A stretch of 64,000 nt of DNA from Metallyticus violacea (Eukaryota > Arthropoda > Insecta > Mantodea > Metallyticidae): positions 118,784,869-118,848,868 of the forward strand of contig CM060843.1 in assembly GCA_030762175.1 (NCBI GenBank), given 5' to 3'. This document shows positions 26,289 through 39,600 of the stretch, one piece after another (positions within the stretch are counted from its first letter, which is position 1; each line of letters opens with the position of its first letter). Below the pieces are notes generated by a model, which was not told where the DNA came from, did no database searches, and saw only the letters and a list, made by a program, of their open reading frames with translations. Position numbers and translations under genes: made by a program.

Positions 26289-27439
26289 GAGATATACATA
26301 GATGTATATACATATACATCTCACCTTTTGACAACAAGACGGAACTTACTGACAAAATAAAAGTTAAATTGTACATTTTCAATTCTCGAAAAATAATGTT
26401 TGTACTAAATTGTCAGAAAATGCATGGGAAATGGAATTTTATTTCTGCAAAACAGGTTTAGGGGAATTGACTTTTCGGGCGTATATCTCCCTAACGACGA
26501 ACAGAACATTATCCTCTCTATGTGATTTATCATTCCTCATAGTTAGTCGGTACACGCTATCTTCGTGTTTTAGGACATGGTTGCACAACTTGGGACTAAG
26601 TCCCTGGACATTTATCATCACCCCTGAAGAAGAGTTCCTTTTATTCTAGCTGGCCATCAGCCTCCTTGTCATTTTAATCATTATTATTGAATTATTTTAC
26701 CGCAATAATGAAGGGCAATAGAAAGTGGAGGTTGAAGAATCGATTTAATGATGGATTACTTACTGCTCATACTCATTGAACACCAGATAAGTAATTACTG
26801 AAGTTGCATTTGTCATTTACGGACACCTTCAGTTAAAATGGGACATTAAAAATTAAAGTTAGCACTAAATGACTTGGAATACGCTGACTTTAATGTTTGC
26901 AAGAAGCGAATTATAGATAATATAAATTAACCATTTATTCATTAATAAATGGTAAATATTAACGGACTAATAAAATTGAAATCTTTCTTTTATTTTCAGG
27001 TAAGAAGTACAGAAACTGGGCAAGAAAAATATCCAGTTTTAAAGGTAATACATTTAGATCATTATGTATTTTATAAAGATTTCCTATTATCCCTTACTTA
27101 TAAAAGATAAACTGTTTAAGTAAAATAGATTATCTGTATGCATGTTTTTCTGTGCTCTTACTTTAAAGAATGAAACAAATTAAGTTTTTTCCCCAAAAAT
27201 TGTTTTTTGTTTTCAAACTTGATTAGGCGTAAATATTACATAAACAAATATTTTCGATGATTTATTCGAAGAAGAGCATAGAGTGGCAACCATGGCACAT
27301 ACTTTACCTAGCGGTTGATGTCATGTTATATTACCAATGTAACTGCACGTTTTCTTTGAAATTACTGTGTAAAGCGAATCATGAATAATCCACGGACAAG
27401 CTTGTGTTTTGTTACAGTGCTAATTAAAATAAAATAAGA

Positions 27440-28160
27440 CAATGAGCGATAGAATTTAAACAGGAAATTCCTGGATTCGACCGCCGATATGTCAAACAAT
27501 ACCCAATTTTGAACGATTTCAGCCAACATAGTCATTCTGTCAGTACACGAAGCGGTCGACCACAAACTGTTAAATCTGAAGAAAATTCACAAAGTTGTGC
27601 CATTAGTCCACTGAAGTTCATCAAAAGTTTCATGGATTGAAATACTAAAAAGCTAAAAAACTTTAAGCATATCGACCAAAAGTTTTGCTACATGAAGTTT
27701 ATTTGGGCCGTCGTTTGGAGTTCTGCGAATGAATCTTAATGCGACATTAAGTTGATCTTGACTTTTGAAAAAATAATATTGTAACCTTCTCGTTAATGCT
27801 TTTAAAGGATCTTGATATTATAAGATATCAAGTCCTTCTTTATTACGGTTTAGAGTCGAACTTCATGAGTGGACTTGCTATGCTATACAGGTCATTCGAC
27901 CACATACCAAGTGCTTTTTACGCTGAGGTATCGTGAACGAACTGTTGACTCGGAAAGTGTGTGATCTTAATAGCTTGCAACGGTTAACTGTCGTTAGTTA
28001 TGTTCTGTCATCTATGAATCTGTGCGCAATCGGTGTGAACCGAGAATCGTGGTCTAACTTTTAAATATTGTAAAAAAATATGCAATAAAAAATAATATGT
28101 TTTCTGTTAAACTTTTAGTGAAAAGGTACATTTTTCTTACCCGGTACAGAATCAAACATT
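27440..28160 (+). pseudogene. Decayed transposase of the same type (helix-turn-helix and C-terminal parts)
   Basis: Translated in shifting plus frames, three blocks appear. The first is an N-terminal stretch ending in SVSTRSGRPQTV (about 27530-27570), matching the sxRSGRPxT linker of Tc1/mariner-like proteins. The second is LLHEVYLGRRLEFCE followed by VDLDF (about 27680-27765), matching the LVQxLxxxDxxRRxEFCEW block. The third is LLTRKVCDLNSLQRLTV...LCAIGVNRESW (about 27940-28060), matching the C-terminal helical tail. The catalytic core between 27780 and 27930 is not recognisable. Many stops and frameshifts are present. It lies 1.2 kb from the other fragment in the same orientation. Confidence 0.45.
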
Positions 28161-28687
28161 TTGGGCAATCTGATAAAAATAATATAAATAGCCGTTAAAA
28201 AAAAGTAATTTACATTAATATTGTTGTGCAATAACTACTCATACTTTCATACTCTTTGAAATTTAAACAATCCAAATTCTCATTCGAGGGATTCATCAAG
28301 CCGAAGTAAATTTCACAATGTTCTTAAAAACTATGCTAATATTTTTTATGTATGTCAAAGCCTAAGTTTTCATTCCCTAAAAGGTTTGGGGGTGCCAAAA
28401 GGAGCGGAAAATCCCAAGGTGACCTAATTCCTACACTTTTAGCTATTTTCGAGACGTGAAACTAATTTTATTCTGGAATGATGATTGGGTGTACCGTAGC
28501 CTATTCAGGTCGCAACTCTCTAAGCCAATAGTTCTTTCACGATACCGCAGGGCAAAAAACGACATTCTGTCCACCGAGTAAGGCCATACACTGAAATTGT
28601 CAAGAGTTGATTGCGCTTTTATATTTGTATTGCATATATTCTTCATAATCCATCATTACTGTATTTAAACGTCCAAGAATCAGGGGT

Positions 28688-28937
28688 TACATTTTTTTTT
28701 TTTTTTTTATTGGTTTGGTTTATTTACGGACGCTCTTTAACATCTCAGGTCATCAGCGTTCCATTTAAATCAGAACGTGAAACAGCCGATAAATTTTTCT
28801 CAGAGGGCTCTTCTATCAGGCTTGAGGTTCTTTTTCGTGCCGTAAATCTACGCCCGAAAAAATCTATCGATCCTGGCCGGGTTTGAACCCGCTATCTTGG
28901 GTTTAGAAGGTGGATACCACTACACCACCACAACCGA
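28688..28937 (-). repeat. SINE family A, copy A4, internally deleted
   Basis: The minus-strand element is bounded by an exact 14-base target-site duplication, CAAGAATCAGGGGT, at 28674-28687 and 28938-28951. Compared with copy A9 it lacks about 58 bases of body between CTACG and CCCGAAAA. TACG occurs at both ends of the missing block in A9. The head keeps a degenerate B box, GGGTTCAAACCC. Its tail is a long T run on the plus strand. The reading frame at 28611-28886 (+) crosses the SINE and is not a gene. Confidence 0.9.
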
Positions 28938-28951
28938 CAAGAATCAGGGGT

Positions 28952-31335
28952 GATAAATGTTTGTTTCCTTCCAAAGCTAGATAAATTCGGGCTATGTGCT
29001 GAAATGTCGGTTACAAAGTATGGAGAATGTAGCAAAAGGGTTTAATCACGCTAATAGACCCTCCGCAGGGATGGAATCTATGCTGACAGTTTAGAATGGC
29101 AAATGAACAGAGAGAAGCTACTGTCTAGAGCAGAAAGCTAGAAGTGGGGATGGACAAGAGAGCTGTGACAGGTAGAGGCCTTACGAAACCCCCGGAGGCC
29201 TCTCTCCCAGAGGAACCAAGAATAGAAATGGAACAACGGCGACGAGAAGACGATGTCAGGGGAGATCGAAAATGCGAATCCCTTGTAGCAAGCCTAGGGA
29301 AGGGGTTGTGAGATGATGTAATGTGCTTGCTTCGGAAAGCACAGGTGTGCAAGAAGTAACTCCATACTCTGATTTAGCCGATGTTATGCATATGGAAATG
29401 TACAATCACTAACAGACCCACATATATAATATTAAAAAAATGTAACTAAAATAGAAATATAAATAATATTATTTATCCATTATTAGCGTCGAAGGACGGA
29501 AATAGCACTTGGAATTAGACTAACTTCTGAAAAAATTGACATAAATTTACAGGTCTTCATAGTCTCTGTCTTAACCGCCGACATCAATGGTGGGAAATTG
29601 GAATTGTAAACCAAACCAAAATTGCTATTTTAAAGTCTAAGGTCAATGTTTGTCCCAGACATAACCTCACTGATTACGATTAGAGGTTGACATTTCTCTT
29701 ATGGAGAAAATTCCCAACGTTCATCCAAACTGTACATTACTCGGACTTCGCTTTAATTATAAACCTCTGCTCGCGCCTTGTGTTATGTTTCGAGTAATAA
29801 GCGTGCCGCAGCTGGCGGCGCTCATATTTCAACTCCGCTTTCTAAAATGTGTATATAATTTTACTTAGCCGTAGTAGATGTTGGAATAGTTTCTTATCTG
29901 GTAAAATAGGGAAAACATACTCACTCTGACTGACAAAATTAAGTTCGATCACCATATTGTGTCTGATCTGGTTACTAATTCTTTTGTGAAATCAAATTGT
30001 TGAACGTATTTTCGGAGAGGTTCCCCCCCCCCCGCAGATGTTCAGGTTTTGTGTCAATTTTATCTCATTACTTCTTCCAGTGTTAAAACTGTACATTTTC
30101 ATTGTACTTTTTATGATGCGCCAAACCAATTACAATTAATTGGTAGATTACAATTATTGAACAATATCGTGAATTGCAGTTAATCAGGAGATTTCAGAAT
30201 AGCTTTCACATACATAACGAGCTGATTCGTATTTAAAATATTGTGTACATAAAATGAGTCTCTGTTTAGTCAACTGACCAGTAATTTTGCGAATGAATGC
30301 ACGCTGCTATGATGCTGGTAAGAAATAGATTCAAAAAGCAACGATCAACTTCAGCAGAGTAGAAGTAGGGGCGACGCGGTATGTCTACTAGCAAAGACTT
30401 AAAATACAATTTGAGCGGTCAGGACGTATAACTAAAGCCTGTAGCTGACGTTTTTATTGAGGACAGATATCACTTGGCTTTATATACATAAGGTCATAAA
30501 GCAGACTCGCCAGAATCAGTGGGTAAATAACTTACCTTACAAACAACGGACAGAGTAGTTCAGTATTTTGCAACCGCAAGTTCTTGCTGAAGGAAATTTT
30601 CAGTTAATTTACAATAGAATAAATTACGATCTTGTTTGCTACAGAGATCAGAATGATTACCCAAAATGTGTTATATCAGTTTATTAGAAACCCAATATCC
30701 AGTTAAATCCTCATGTTCCTCCGTCTGTGAGAAAGTGCGATCAGAAAAGAGTTTCTTTATTGGCCTGAGTCTTGTTATGCTTTTTGAGTCCTTAATATTT
30801 GTACCATTTCAGCGTTTTTATTTGACTTCCCGCAGAAGTGTTTTATTACATATTTTGCGCCGGTCGCAATCTATGCTTTTTAGGATTTTGGTACTACATT
30901 ATAATTCAGATAGTGCACCAGCGATTGGGAGGGGTAATACTGATATTTATTTATTATTCGCTTCATAATAGTAATCTATTAGTAATTATTGGTATTATAC
31001 CTCAATACAAATGCAATATATATGAATACATATTTCCTTGATATTAATATTAAAGACGAAACATCTCAATTGTATACCTGTTTTTTTTTTCTGTTACCTA
31101 TATGCACTCTCATTTACAATATTTACGTTCCAGCCAATTACGGACTAATTTTGAACCTTATACAGGTTACGGGGTGAAAATCAGTTAATGCCTACAATTT
31201 AGAAAAGGTTGAAAGTCTATCTATTTTGAGGGATTTGCTTTATTGCTTATTGGCCAGGAATTCTTCTGTTAGTTAAAATTTTATCTACATTTCGTTTTTA
31301 GAGATAGGGATAAAATAGGTATGAACATATTTGGG
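28952..31335. other. No gene recognised; one poly-C run
   Basis: No supported gene. A C11 run lies at 30023-30033. The reading frame at 29125-29352 (-) and the overlapping frames at 30666-31177 (+) have no recognisable domain. Confidence 0.5.
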
Positions 31336-31478
31336 CCCCTAAACTTAGGCCTGGTACGTTTCCTTCCTTAATAAAAAAAATCCTTTCCCGATATATCATT
31401 TCATTTCATGTATCATCAGTGTTCACCGCCTGTGGTGCCTCAGTAGTAAAACCGGGCGCTAAACACCATTAAAAAAAA
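31336..31478 (+). repeat. SINE family B, 5'-truncated copy B2
   Basis: Starts within the body (CCCTAAACTTAGGCCTGG) and runs through TATATCATTTCATTTCATG and CACCGCCTGTGGTGCCTCAG to CACCATTAAAAAAAA. The tRNA-like head is absent. No target-site duplication was found. Confidence 0.85.
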
Positions 31479-31494
31479 TGCCGGTGTTATAATT

Positions 31495-31649
31495 AAAACA
31501 ATTAAAAATTTCCGGGCTGTTTTGCCGTAGTCCATGGTCTGTATCATCTTTTAGCAGTCAGGTGTTGTTCATCGCATTGAGGATGCCAATCGCAATAGTT
31601 GGTCAAAGCATGAACACGAAAAAACAGCCCGGAAGATTTTAACTGTTTT
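31495..31649. mobile_element. MITE-like hairpin with 29-base terminal inverted repeats
   Basis: The left arm at 31495-31523 and the reverse complement of the right arm at 31621-31649 match at 26 of 29 positions. Both include TTCCGGGCTGTTTT toward the inside. The 97-base interior has no coding potential. Size, AT-rich flanks and symmetry fit a non-autonomous DNA transposon. No transposase with these termini is in the window. Confidence 0.75.
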
Positions 31650-33079
31650 GATTTAAATATATTTGAAACTTTCCTGCCTTAATATATTTTCTTCTACAAT
31701 TTTTCGTGTGCTATATGGATACTTTTCATAAGAGCATATCGCTTTAATCTTAGTCAGCATTCTTTTAACGCGCTTCCGTAGGATTTTGTTACACTACATG
31801 TGCTTAAAAAGAACATGCTTGAACCGTAATATATGTATATCCGCAACTTCTTGTGTTGTGCTTTTGTATGTACCAAACTTTATATAGAGAATAAAGGCAG
31901 TATGTCTTGAAGAGAAAGGGGACAAAAAGGGGGATCACATTAGCAACCCCCATTTGCTCCATTGTTTACCCCACCAAAGTAAAAACTGTTCTGGGAGAAA
32001 AGCGCCATCCTGCCTGCTAACCAAACAAACGAAAGCAACTTTTGGTTGAAGTTTGTTGTGCATAAGGGAAGGGGAAGAGTTTAGAGGTAGCAAAGTTGTG
32101 TTTAATGCACGACCAAGCCTTTCAGTCTGCGGGTTACCAATCGATCCTCCGAGGCTACTACAACAGAGATTTTTTTCCTTCTGCTATAACCATCCCCATA
32201 ACTTTCACCTCGCAAAACGTTTTATAGGGTGCTATGTGCAAGAAGAGAGCGTTGAGAATGCGACACTAAAATATGTTTTATCAAGCCAAATTGAATGCTA
32301 ATGTAATCAACCATATAGAGCCTCTAACTGTTTTCTCTTGTAAATCTAAATGCTAAATTGATCACGTTCTGTATAAAGAAACAACAAATAACATACCTTC
32401 TGTTAAAATTAAACTAATATTAAAAATTCAAAAACAACTGTAACAAATTATCCACATTTTAAAGTAATGACATATATATATATAATGTTTCAATATAAAT
32501 AAAAATAATTCTTGAATTGAATTAATTACTGATACAATATCATATGATTCCAAAATTTCTCGAGCTTTGAATTTCATTGTCTTTGAAATATCGTATAGGC
32601 ACTAACTTTTCACCTGGCTGAGGGCACGCGATGATTTGGAATCATCACGTCGACAGGAAAGTTTCAATTCATTATTTAATGATCCAAATGGACATCTGGA
32701 ATCCAAATAAAATTCGCTACACTATTTATATACGTAACTCATTTTAACTACTCTATCCCTTTGTTCTGATATTAAATGCTATTTATATAATTGCTCTAAT
32801 TCTGGAACTGCATTATCCAAAAATTTATATAGATTTCTTCAATTTATTTAGGGAAAACAGATGCCATTACGAATGATTCAGTTTCATAAGGCAAATGTAA
32901 TTTATGGAACCGAAAGTTGCATTATAACAGAAAAGCATACCATTATTAGGGATGAGGTTTATAATAAGCAGAAAAGGTGCAGAAAGTTACATTAAAATAT
33001 AAATGAGAAAATAAGAAATTAAACATAACATTTAAATGATAAAATATAAGATATCAGAAATAGATGGAAAATTTATTTA
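31650..33079. other. No gene recognised
   Basis: AT-rich, with no supported gene or repeat family. The reading frame at 32053-32301 (+) has no recognisable domain. Confidence 0.5.
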
Positions 33080-33260
33080 AATGGTAAAGTGGTCATATTG
33101 TAGCAAGGAAGAATACCAAGGAAGAAACGACGTGGCCAATTCGTTGAAACAACATTAAACTGAGTGGTGACAATAGTCACTCTTTTACTTTAAATCTACA
33201 TATCTTTAGGAAAATTATGGGTGAGCGCTGCAGGTGGAAATCCGCATTGGTGTTATAAGA
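33080..33260 (+). pseudogene. Possible LINE ORF2 C-terminal relic
   Basis: In shifting plus frames the sequence gives SGHIVARKNTK, then KKRRGQF, then GERCRWKSALV. This order resembles the C-terminal end of many arthropod LINE reverse transcriptases (WAGHVARR..., RGRPxxRW, DRxRWKxLV). The matches are short and interrupted by stops and frameshifts. It may be coincidence. Confidence 0.3.
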
Positions 33261-35479
33261 CACGGTAAAATGAAAAGTTTTTTTTTCTTCTTTCTAACTG
33301 GGTGATAAGGGCCCGTAACATTTCCAGAAGTATTGGACATTTTAAACCCATGTGGAATGGAAAGAAAAGAGCAAGTCGGGACGGAATGACGTTCATGGAT
33401 TTGAAACTATTGCCAGTAAAATAAAAACAAAAATCGATATGTTTGAGTATGAATGAAAGCGTTAAAATGAGTTTGCAATGTGGGTAAAAAAAAATTTAAA
33501 AAAATTTAAAAAAAGTCTGGTTAGAGGAAAAATTCACAACTACACAGATTCAGAGCTAAGCGAACTTTAAAACAAACATTCATCTCACTTTGAGGAAGCT
33601 TTGATTTAATGAACGAGTACGAGTTCAAAACTCTGCATGAAATTTTATATTGTTCGTAAAATACTCGGGCACCTTTACAAATTTTGTAATTTATGAGTTG
33701 CAAAGAGCTACAATATTTTGTTCAAATCGGCAATGAATTGGTTCGCATAAAATTATAGCTCATCATTTGCTACGCTTATCGTCCATACAATGCAGTCTCT
33801 TCTATGTGAAATTTATAGGCAATGAATAAATACGACAAATTCGTAATGAAATTGATAAATGCAACATAAAAACTACAATTTTTATTTTACTATGTTAGAA
33901 ATAGAAATACTCAATTATATTTTAACACTAAACTAAATTATTTGCTATTCGAATACAGTCAAGCGTTTAATGCTTATCTTAGTCGGTTTCTTGGTAATCA
34001 AGGCTGATGTTCATCATTTCGTCGTCACCAGAAGCTTAAAAAATGTATAGAAATTTATTCTAAAATTTTATTAAGCGGTATTTCGTACATTAAGTCCTGC
34101 AGTTTTTCTGCGTGTTTACGCAGTAAGTTCAATTTGTTTATGTCGCCTTATCTGTCCAATGTTAAATATATATCCAATCGTTTATTTGCCGTCCCCGCTG
34201 TATTTGAGCTCAAATGAAAGATAATATGTGTTCTCACATCTGAGTTTTACTTTCGATAACCAAAATTGCTATACCTTTTTATTTTAACCAAGCAGTGTCA
34301 CATTTTATCCAAAATGTATTCACTTGCTCTCTGATATTACGTCTATTTTCGTGGACACTTCATGACAGATGGTTGCCTTGCCCCACATAAACCGTTAAGT
34401 GCACCTTTTAAATGAAGCTGACTGTGTGTAGTTTTTATTTATCCAAATAAGTATGCTAATGTTGTGTCACCAAATGTCCCAATTTGGTGCACTATGAGTA
34501 GGAAATTGAACCTTGCCGGCACAATGTCAATTCTTGTTATTAAAATGTCGCCCCAACTTTTGTCTACTTAAAAGCTAAATTTCGCGGTGTTTTATTACTG
34601 GATGATTTTGAGCCCTTGCATGAAATGTTAATATTTAAAACCTTAGTGATTTTTGTATTCATTTGCACAATCTTCCTTTTAAAGCAAGTTAGTAAGTAAG
34701 TTTGTAGAGAATTGTTTCCTTGGTGGTAGAAAAGCTGCTAGAATCTTGACATATTCTGGTTCATACCATATGTGTGACACAGTAAGTAAATATAGATGAA
34801 GAATACAGATGCTCTTATAGTAGAAGTGTCCGTAAAACGCATTGTTCAAAGTTACAAAATAATGCTAAAACACACAATAGTTTTAACATATAATTTAATT
34901 TGTAATTTATTAATTAAGACATCAACGTATGCATTTGAGCAACTTTTATTTCTACATTTTCTTCAATTTGCTATTACCCCTTAAAATAATGCAGCCTTAA
35001 ATCGTCGGGAGCTCCTACCATAATGTAATCCTCTGACAACAGCGGGAACTTCACAACTTATTCGCTACCTGCTTGAGTTAGTTCAACCTCCTTATCAGCT
35101 TTCCGGTTACATCAGAACTCGGCCTTTACCTTAATCTTCAGCAAATTTACAAAATCTGTAACCATACGCTCTGAATCTTAAGACGATCCGACAAATCTGA
35201 AGTTGTTCTTCTAATTCCTTCTTCAGAAATTTCACCTGAGCCGACAATTCCATATCGGTCTTAAACACTCAAAAGAAATATTAATATAACCATAAGTAAA
35301 AACACAAAAGTTAGTCAGTGACTCGAAAGTTGGTCAGTTATGATTTTGCAAGAAACACTTTACAAAAGTGCAAAAATTTCCTTCAGATAACTCAATTGCT
35401 GATATAGACAAGCAAGCAAAAAATCAACAATTTACACTTTGATATACTCAAAGTAACGACAATCCTTCTGCTGCCAGTA
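33261..35479. other. No gene recognised
   Basis: AT-rich sequence without a supported gene or recognised repeat. Confidence 0.5.
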
Positions 35480-35583
35480 GGTCCTGGTGATCTAGTAGTA
35501 ACCATACTGGGCTTGTACACCCCAGATAGCGCGACCAATCCCAGCAAGGGTCGAAGGATTTTTTCGGGTATAAAACTCTTAAA
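35480..35583 (+). repeat. SINE family A, head-only copy A5
   Basis: The tRNA-like head (GTCCTGGTGATCTAGTAGTA, degraded B box) and the following GGATTTTTTCGGG are recognisable. The rest of the body and the tail are missing or too diverged to recognise. Confidence 0.65.
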
Positions 35584-36530
35584 TATGACTTTGCGATCGT
35601 ATTCGATAGTCTAATGCGATAAGTGAGGGAGGAGTTTGTTGATTCAATTGACTGTTGACGGATTGATGTCAATTTCTTCTTTTGCTGCTGATCGAATATC
35701 GCCGTGCCAGGCTAACGTCGATAGATTGCTGGAATTTTATGACTCTCTTAGGCCAATGGGAAAGGACTAGAAATTATGCAAAAGACCAACACGAATCGTG
35801 GAGCTTACTATAACACGATTTCTTTATATTTAAGTAATTTTATCTTTCAAGGGCCCTTTTTAAGTTCTGAAAATATTAATGAGTGTTGGCAACCAAGCCG
35901 ATGGATTCTAGTCTATCACTGCACGGTAAATGTACCAAATCTTTCATCGTTCCGCTGTTCTTTTTTGTACCGCTATTTTCGATATGGCTCCCGTTAACAG
36001 TTTACGTCTTTGTACTTCCCAAGCTCTCCGACTGACGGCCCTTTTTTCTCTTTATTCCTTCTGTTTTTCTCCTGGGTTTCGTTAGTAATATTGGTTACAA
36101 GTTATCATACCCACAAAGTTCTGTTGAATCAATAGGTTTTTATTGCCCGGCCTGTTCTGGATTTTAACAAAAAACTAACCCTTCTCTCCGTCCATACAAA
36201 AACCAGGGATCTGACCCACTCCTTTTCCCTAACAATTTTCAAATTCTTAGCGACAACGCTTCTTATACAAAGCTTCTTACAAAATATGTATAAAAGATGT
36301 ACAGGACCATCTGGTTCTTTTGTCCCGTTCTCAAAACACACTTCTTGGTTTATGTCTTAAAGTTTTGTAAACAATTTGTTCTAATACTCAGAAAATACGT
36401 AAATGGCTTAACTATTGTTGTGCAGATATAATGTACAAATTGATTATAATAAGATTTCTAACACATTAATTAATTATACTAATATCAGTAATATAAAAAT
36501 GGAAGTTGATGCCATTTTATATTGTCTCAA

Positions 36531-36691
36531 CTTTCTTCGGTAGGGAAGAAAGTTGTGGGTCTCGTGTCGTAGATTTACAGCACATAAAAGAACCTCAAGC
36601 CTGGAAGAAGAGGCCTCTTAGCAAAATTTGTCCGCCATAGGACGCTGATCAACTGAGAAGTGAAAGAGTGTTCTAAATATACCAAATCAAC
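36531..36691 (+). repeat. SINE family A, 5'-truncated copy A6
   Basis: Starts at CTTTCTTCGGTAGG in the body and continues through GTGGGTCTCGTGTCGTAG and CCTCAAGCCTGGAAGAAGAG to an ACCAAATCAA tail. It is more diverged than the other copies and has small deletions near 36640. Confidence 0.8.
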
Positions 36692-39600
36692 AACTCCTGC
36701 TGCCAAAGGTGAAGCATTTTCCACATTTCATCGCCTTTCATTGTATAATTCATCAGGGTTTTGGGAAAGTAAGAGATTAAACGAAAGTAATTTGAGGGAT
36801 TAAAATAGATGGGAAATATCTTCATAAGCAGTTATTAAACCTTAACAGATTTGTACACAGAAGTAAGATGGCTAAGCAGAAGCAAATTGCTGCAGACTGT
36901 TGACTGAAATTAAGTAATATTTAGAGATTGGATGAATATTATTAGTTGGTTGATTACACTTGTGTAATCTTGGCTTTATGACTAACTTATATAGAATACT
37001 CAGTTAAGGGATTAAGATCTACTTTATGGGGGAGTGGATAAGAATAGTCATCACAAAAACAAACTGGCTTTAATAATGAAGAATCTTCAGAAAAATTATT
37101 TTTTCATATTTTCCTTATATCCAAGATAATTTTAAAACTTGTCCTGACACCATTCTTGAGAAGTGTATAGTTGAACTTGTGCTGTTTGAACGAATGTGAA
37201 CCAAGATTCAACGAATTTCAAAAGTTTGAAGATATTGACATTTGGTATTTGCATTTAAGACAGATTTAGACAAGTGAAAATGTTGCCACTAGCACCTGGA
37301 AAAATGAAATAATAAAATATCCACAATGAAATATTGTTGACAGTCCATGCAAGTGATTCGCCCATGTGAAAATTAATGTTTAGGAAAGATGTCCAAACTT
37401 AAAAAGTTGCAGTGAACTACTAGCTCCTGTTTTAAATCTTCATATTTGTACTTTCTCTTACTTGTCACAATCTGACAGACAAATTTTTAAAATTCACTGA
37501 GAAATTATTCACCTGTTTTCAGTTAACTGAAATCACCTTAATTATTTTAAAAGGTATAAATGCATTTTGTTGAACTGTATGTTTTAGTAAATGTATGTCC
37601 AGAAATGCACTATGCCTATCGCTATTAAAGATTAAAGTTTATGCAACAGTTTTCAGTTGTGTAAGTAGATTACACTTCAGTTAAAAGTTGCCCAGCACTG
37701 CACCATATCATCTTGCCATGCATCAAACACACATACTGCTAAGATTAAAAGTACTTTGGATCCTTAATATGATAATATTTTAAAATCCTGCAAGAATGGA
37801 CATGAAACATTTATACATTAAGAAGTGCTGTCTCCAAAGGGAAATAAAGGGAATATTTCCTTGGAAATTTCAATATTATATCATGTCTAATTAAAATAAA
37901 ATATGGAGAGCCTGATGTAAAATTTGTACTTCATCTTTCAACCAACACGTTTTGGAAAAACATAAACTTCTAAAATATATCCCAATGTATTCTGATTCTA
38001 GAGAGCATGTAATTTCTCTTCGTTGCAAGGTAAACCATTACAGAAACCAGAAGTTTCGCTATTTGTGGGTCAAGAAGGGGTGGGAATGCATCAAGAGGGT
38101 TCTCGGAGATAATGAATGAGGTGGAATAAAGAGGGAGTGGAAGATGGGCTGGGACGTGACAGCGATCAAATGGATTTCTTCTTACGAACACTTGAAGCAA
38201 GCGGTGGGTTGAAAGCAAGACGTGGAAGGGGGTGGGTGAAAAGAGGGAGGAAATGAAGTTGAAGAAGGTTCTGTTCCTCTTCGGCTCTCTCTTCCACATC
38301 TATAGTGAGTTTTTGAATAGCGAAGCGTGCTCGAATATTCAGGTGTAAGATGAAATATTGCGGCATCTTTACGGAGATGACAGATTTTGATTACATAAAG
38401 AGTTTTCATTTAATTCCATCTCGCAGGCAGGCGTGTAATTCTCCAATCAGATTACGTTCTTCGATTTCTATTGCATGGAGAAGGGCGAGGATAGTCGATA
38501 TGATACAAGATTATCGCAATATTTGAAGTGTGGTATGAAATTTAATTTGTTATTCTTCAAGGTAGATTACTTTTTATATGAACATTTGCGATACTCCTAA
38601 TAGCGTGTTAGGTACAATATGGCAATCCATTGCAAGCTTTGAAGTTTTTTTTAATATTTTAACGCCACATTTGTTGGGCACGGCATATATTTTATTTATA
38701 AATATCAACTTTTACATATAAAATGTGTGGTAAAATTATAGCATCATTCACTTTTTCTCATAGAGTGGCGTAGTAAATAATTATTGAAACTAGCTGTAAA
38801 CATGAATATCTGTTAAACCGTATAGCATCAGTGTAACAAATATTTAATGCCTGTACATTTAACCAATAAGATGTTGCTCTTTATAAAATCATTTAAGTTT
38901 TTATGCTCATCTCGTGATATTCGTTTGCTTATACTTCGTTAGCAGTAAAAATGTGCATTTTATTGTAAATTTTGTTCTTTTTGAGATGTTTATAAGACAA
39001 AAGCATGTGTTGGAATTAAGAACTGTTCAATTCTTAGCAAATATAGGCTCCCACAAATGCTAAAAAGGATGCTTTTTTAGGTTAAATAAATTAATTGATA
39101 CATTTCATGTGTGATGCACAATTTTGAGTAATTATGGAAAGAAAAGGTATTCTGTGGGACAACAAAAATTAAATGTTTCAAATGATCTCTCTGGCTTGTT
39201 AACAATATCCACCCTAGACAATCGAGACAAAATCTTGAAATACAGAAAATAAAGAAGCAGGTCCGTAGACTGTTCCAGCATAGAGAAGTATTGATTGGGC
39301 TAAGAAACGTGTAACCAGAATGTCATCTGAATTTTTATGTTTAAACCTCAAAAAATGGAATGCAATTTACAAATATGCAATCAGATGCCATTGTTGAGGC
39401 CACCATAGTAGTTTTAGTTCTATTTATGAAGGATAAAATGCATTTTATTTGTTCAGTTTTACGGAGGAGAATGCGCATTGTTCAGACTCGTCAAGAGTTG
39501 GTTTGAAAACTTCTGCATAACTATAATGTAGCTCAAGGCGCTGATGTTAAAGGGACGTGAAATTGCCTTTAGAAAAGTCTTAGTGTATAAATATAACAAA

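Noticed and set aside
26410..26649. Overlapping 79- and 60-codon frames on opposite strands
   Set aside because: No domain; mutual shadows on opposite strands.
37970..38409. Three overlapping minus-strand frames of 66-109 codons
   Set aside because: A pyrimidine-rich minus strand keeps several frames open at once; no domain and no single preferred frame.
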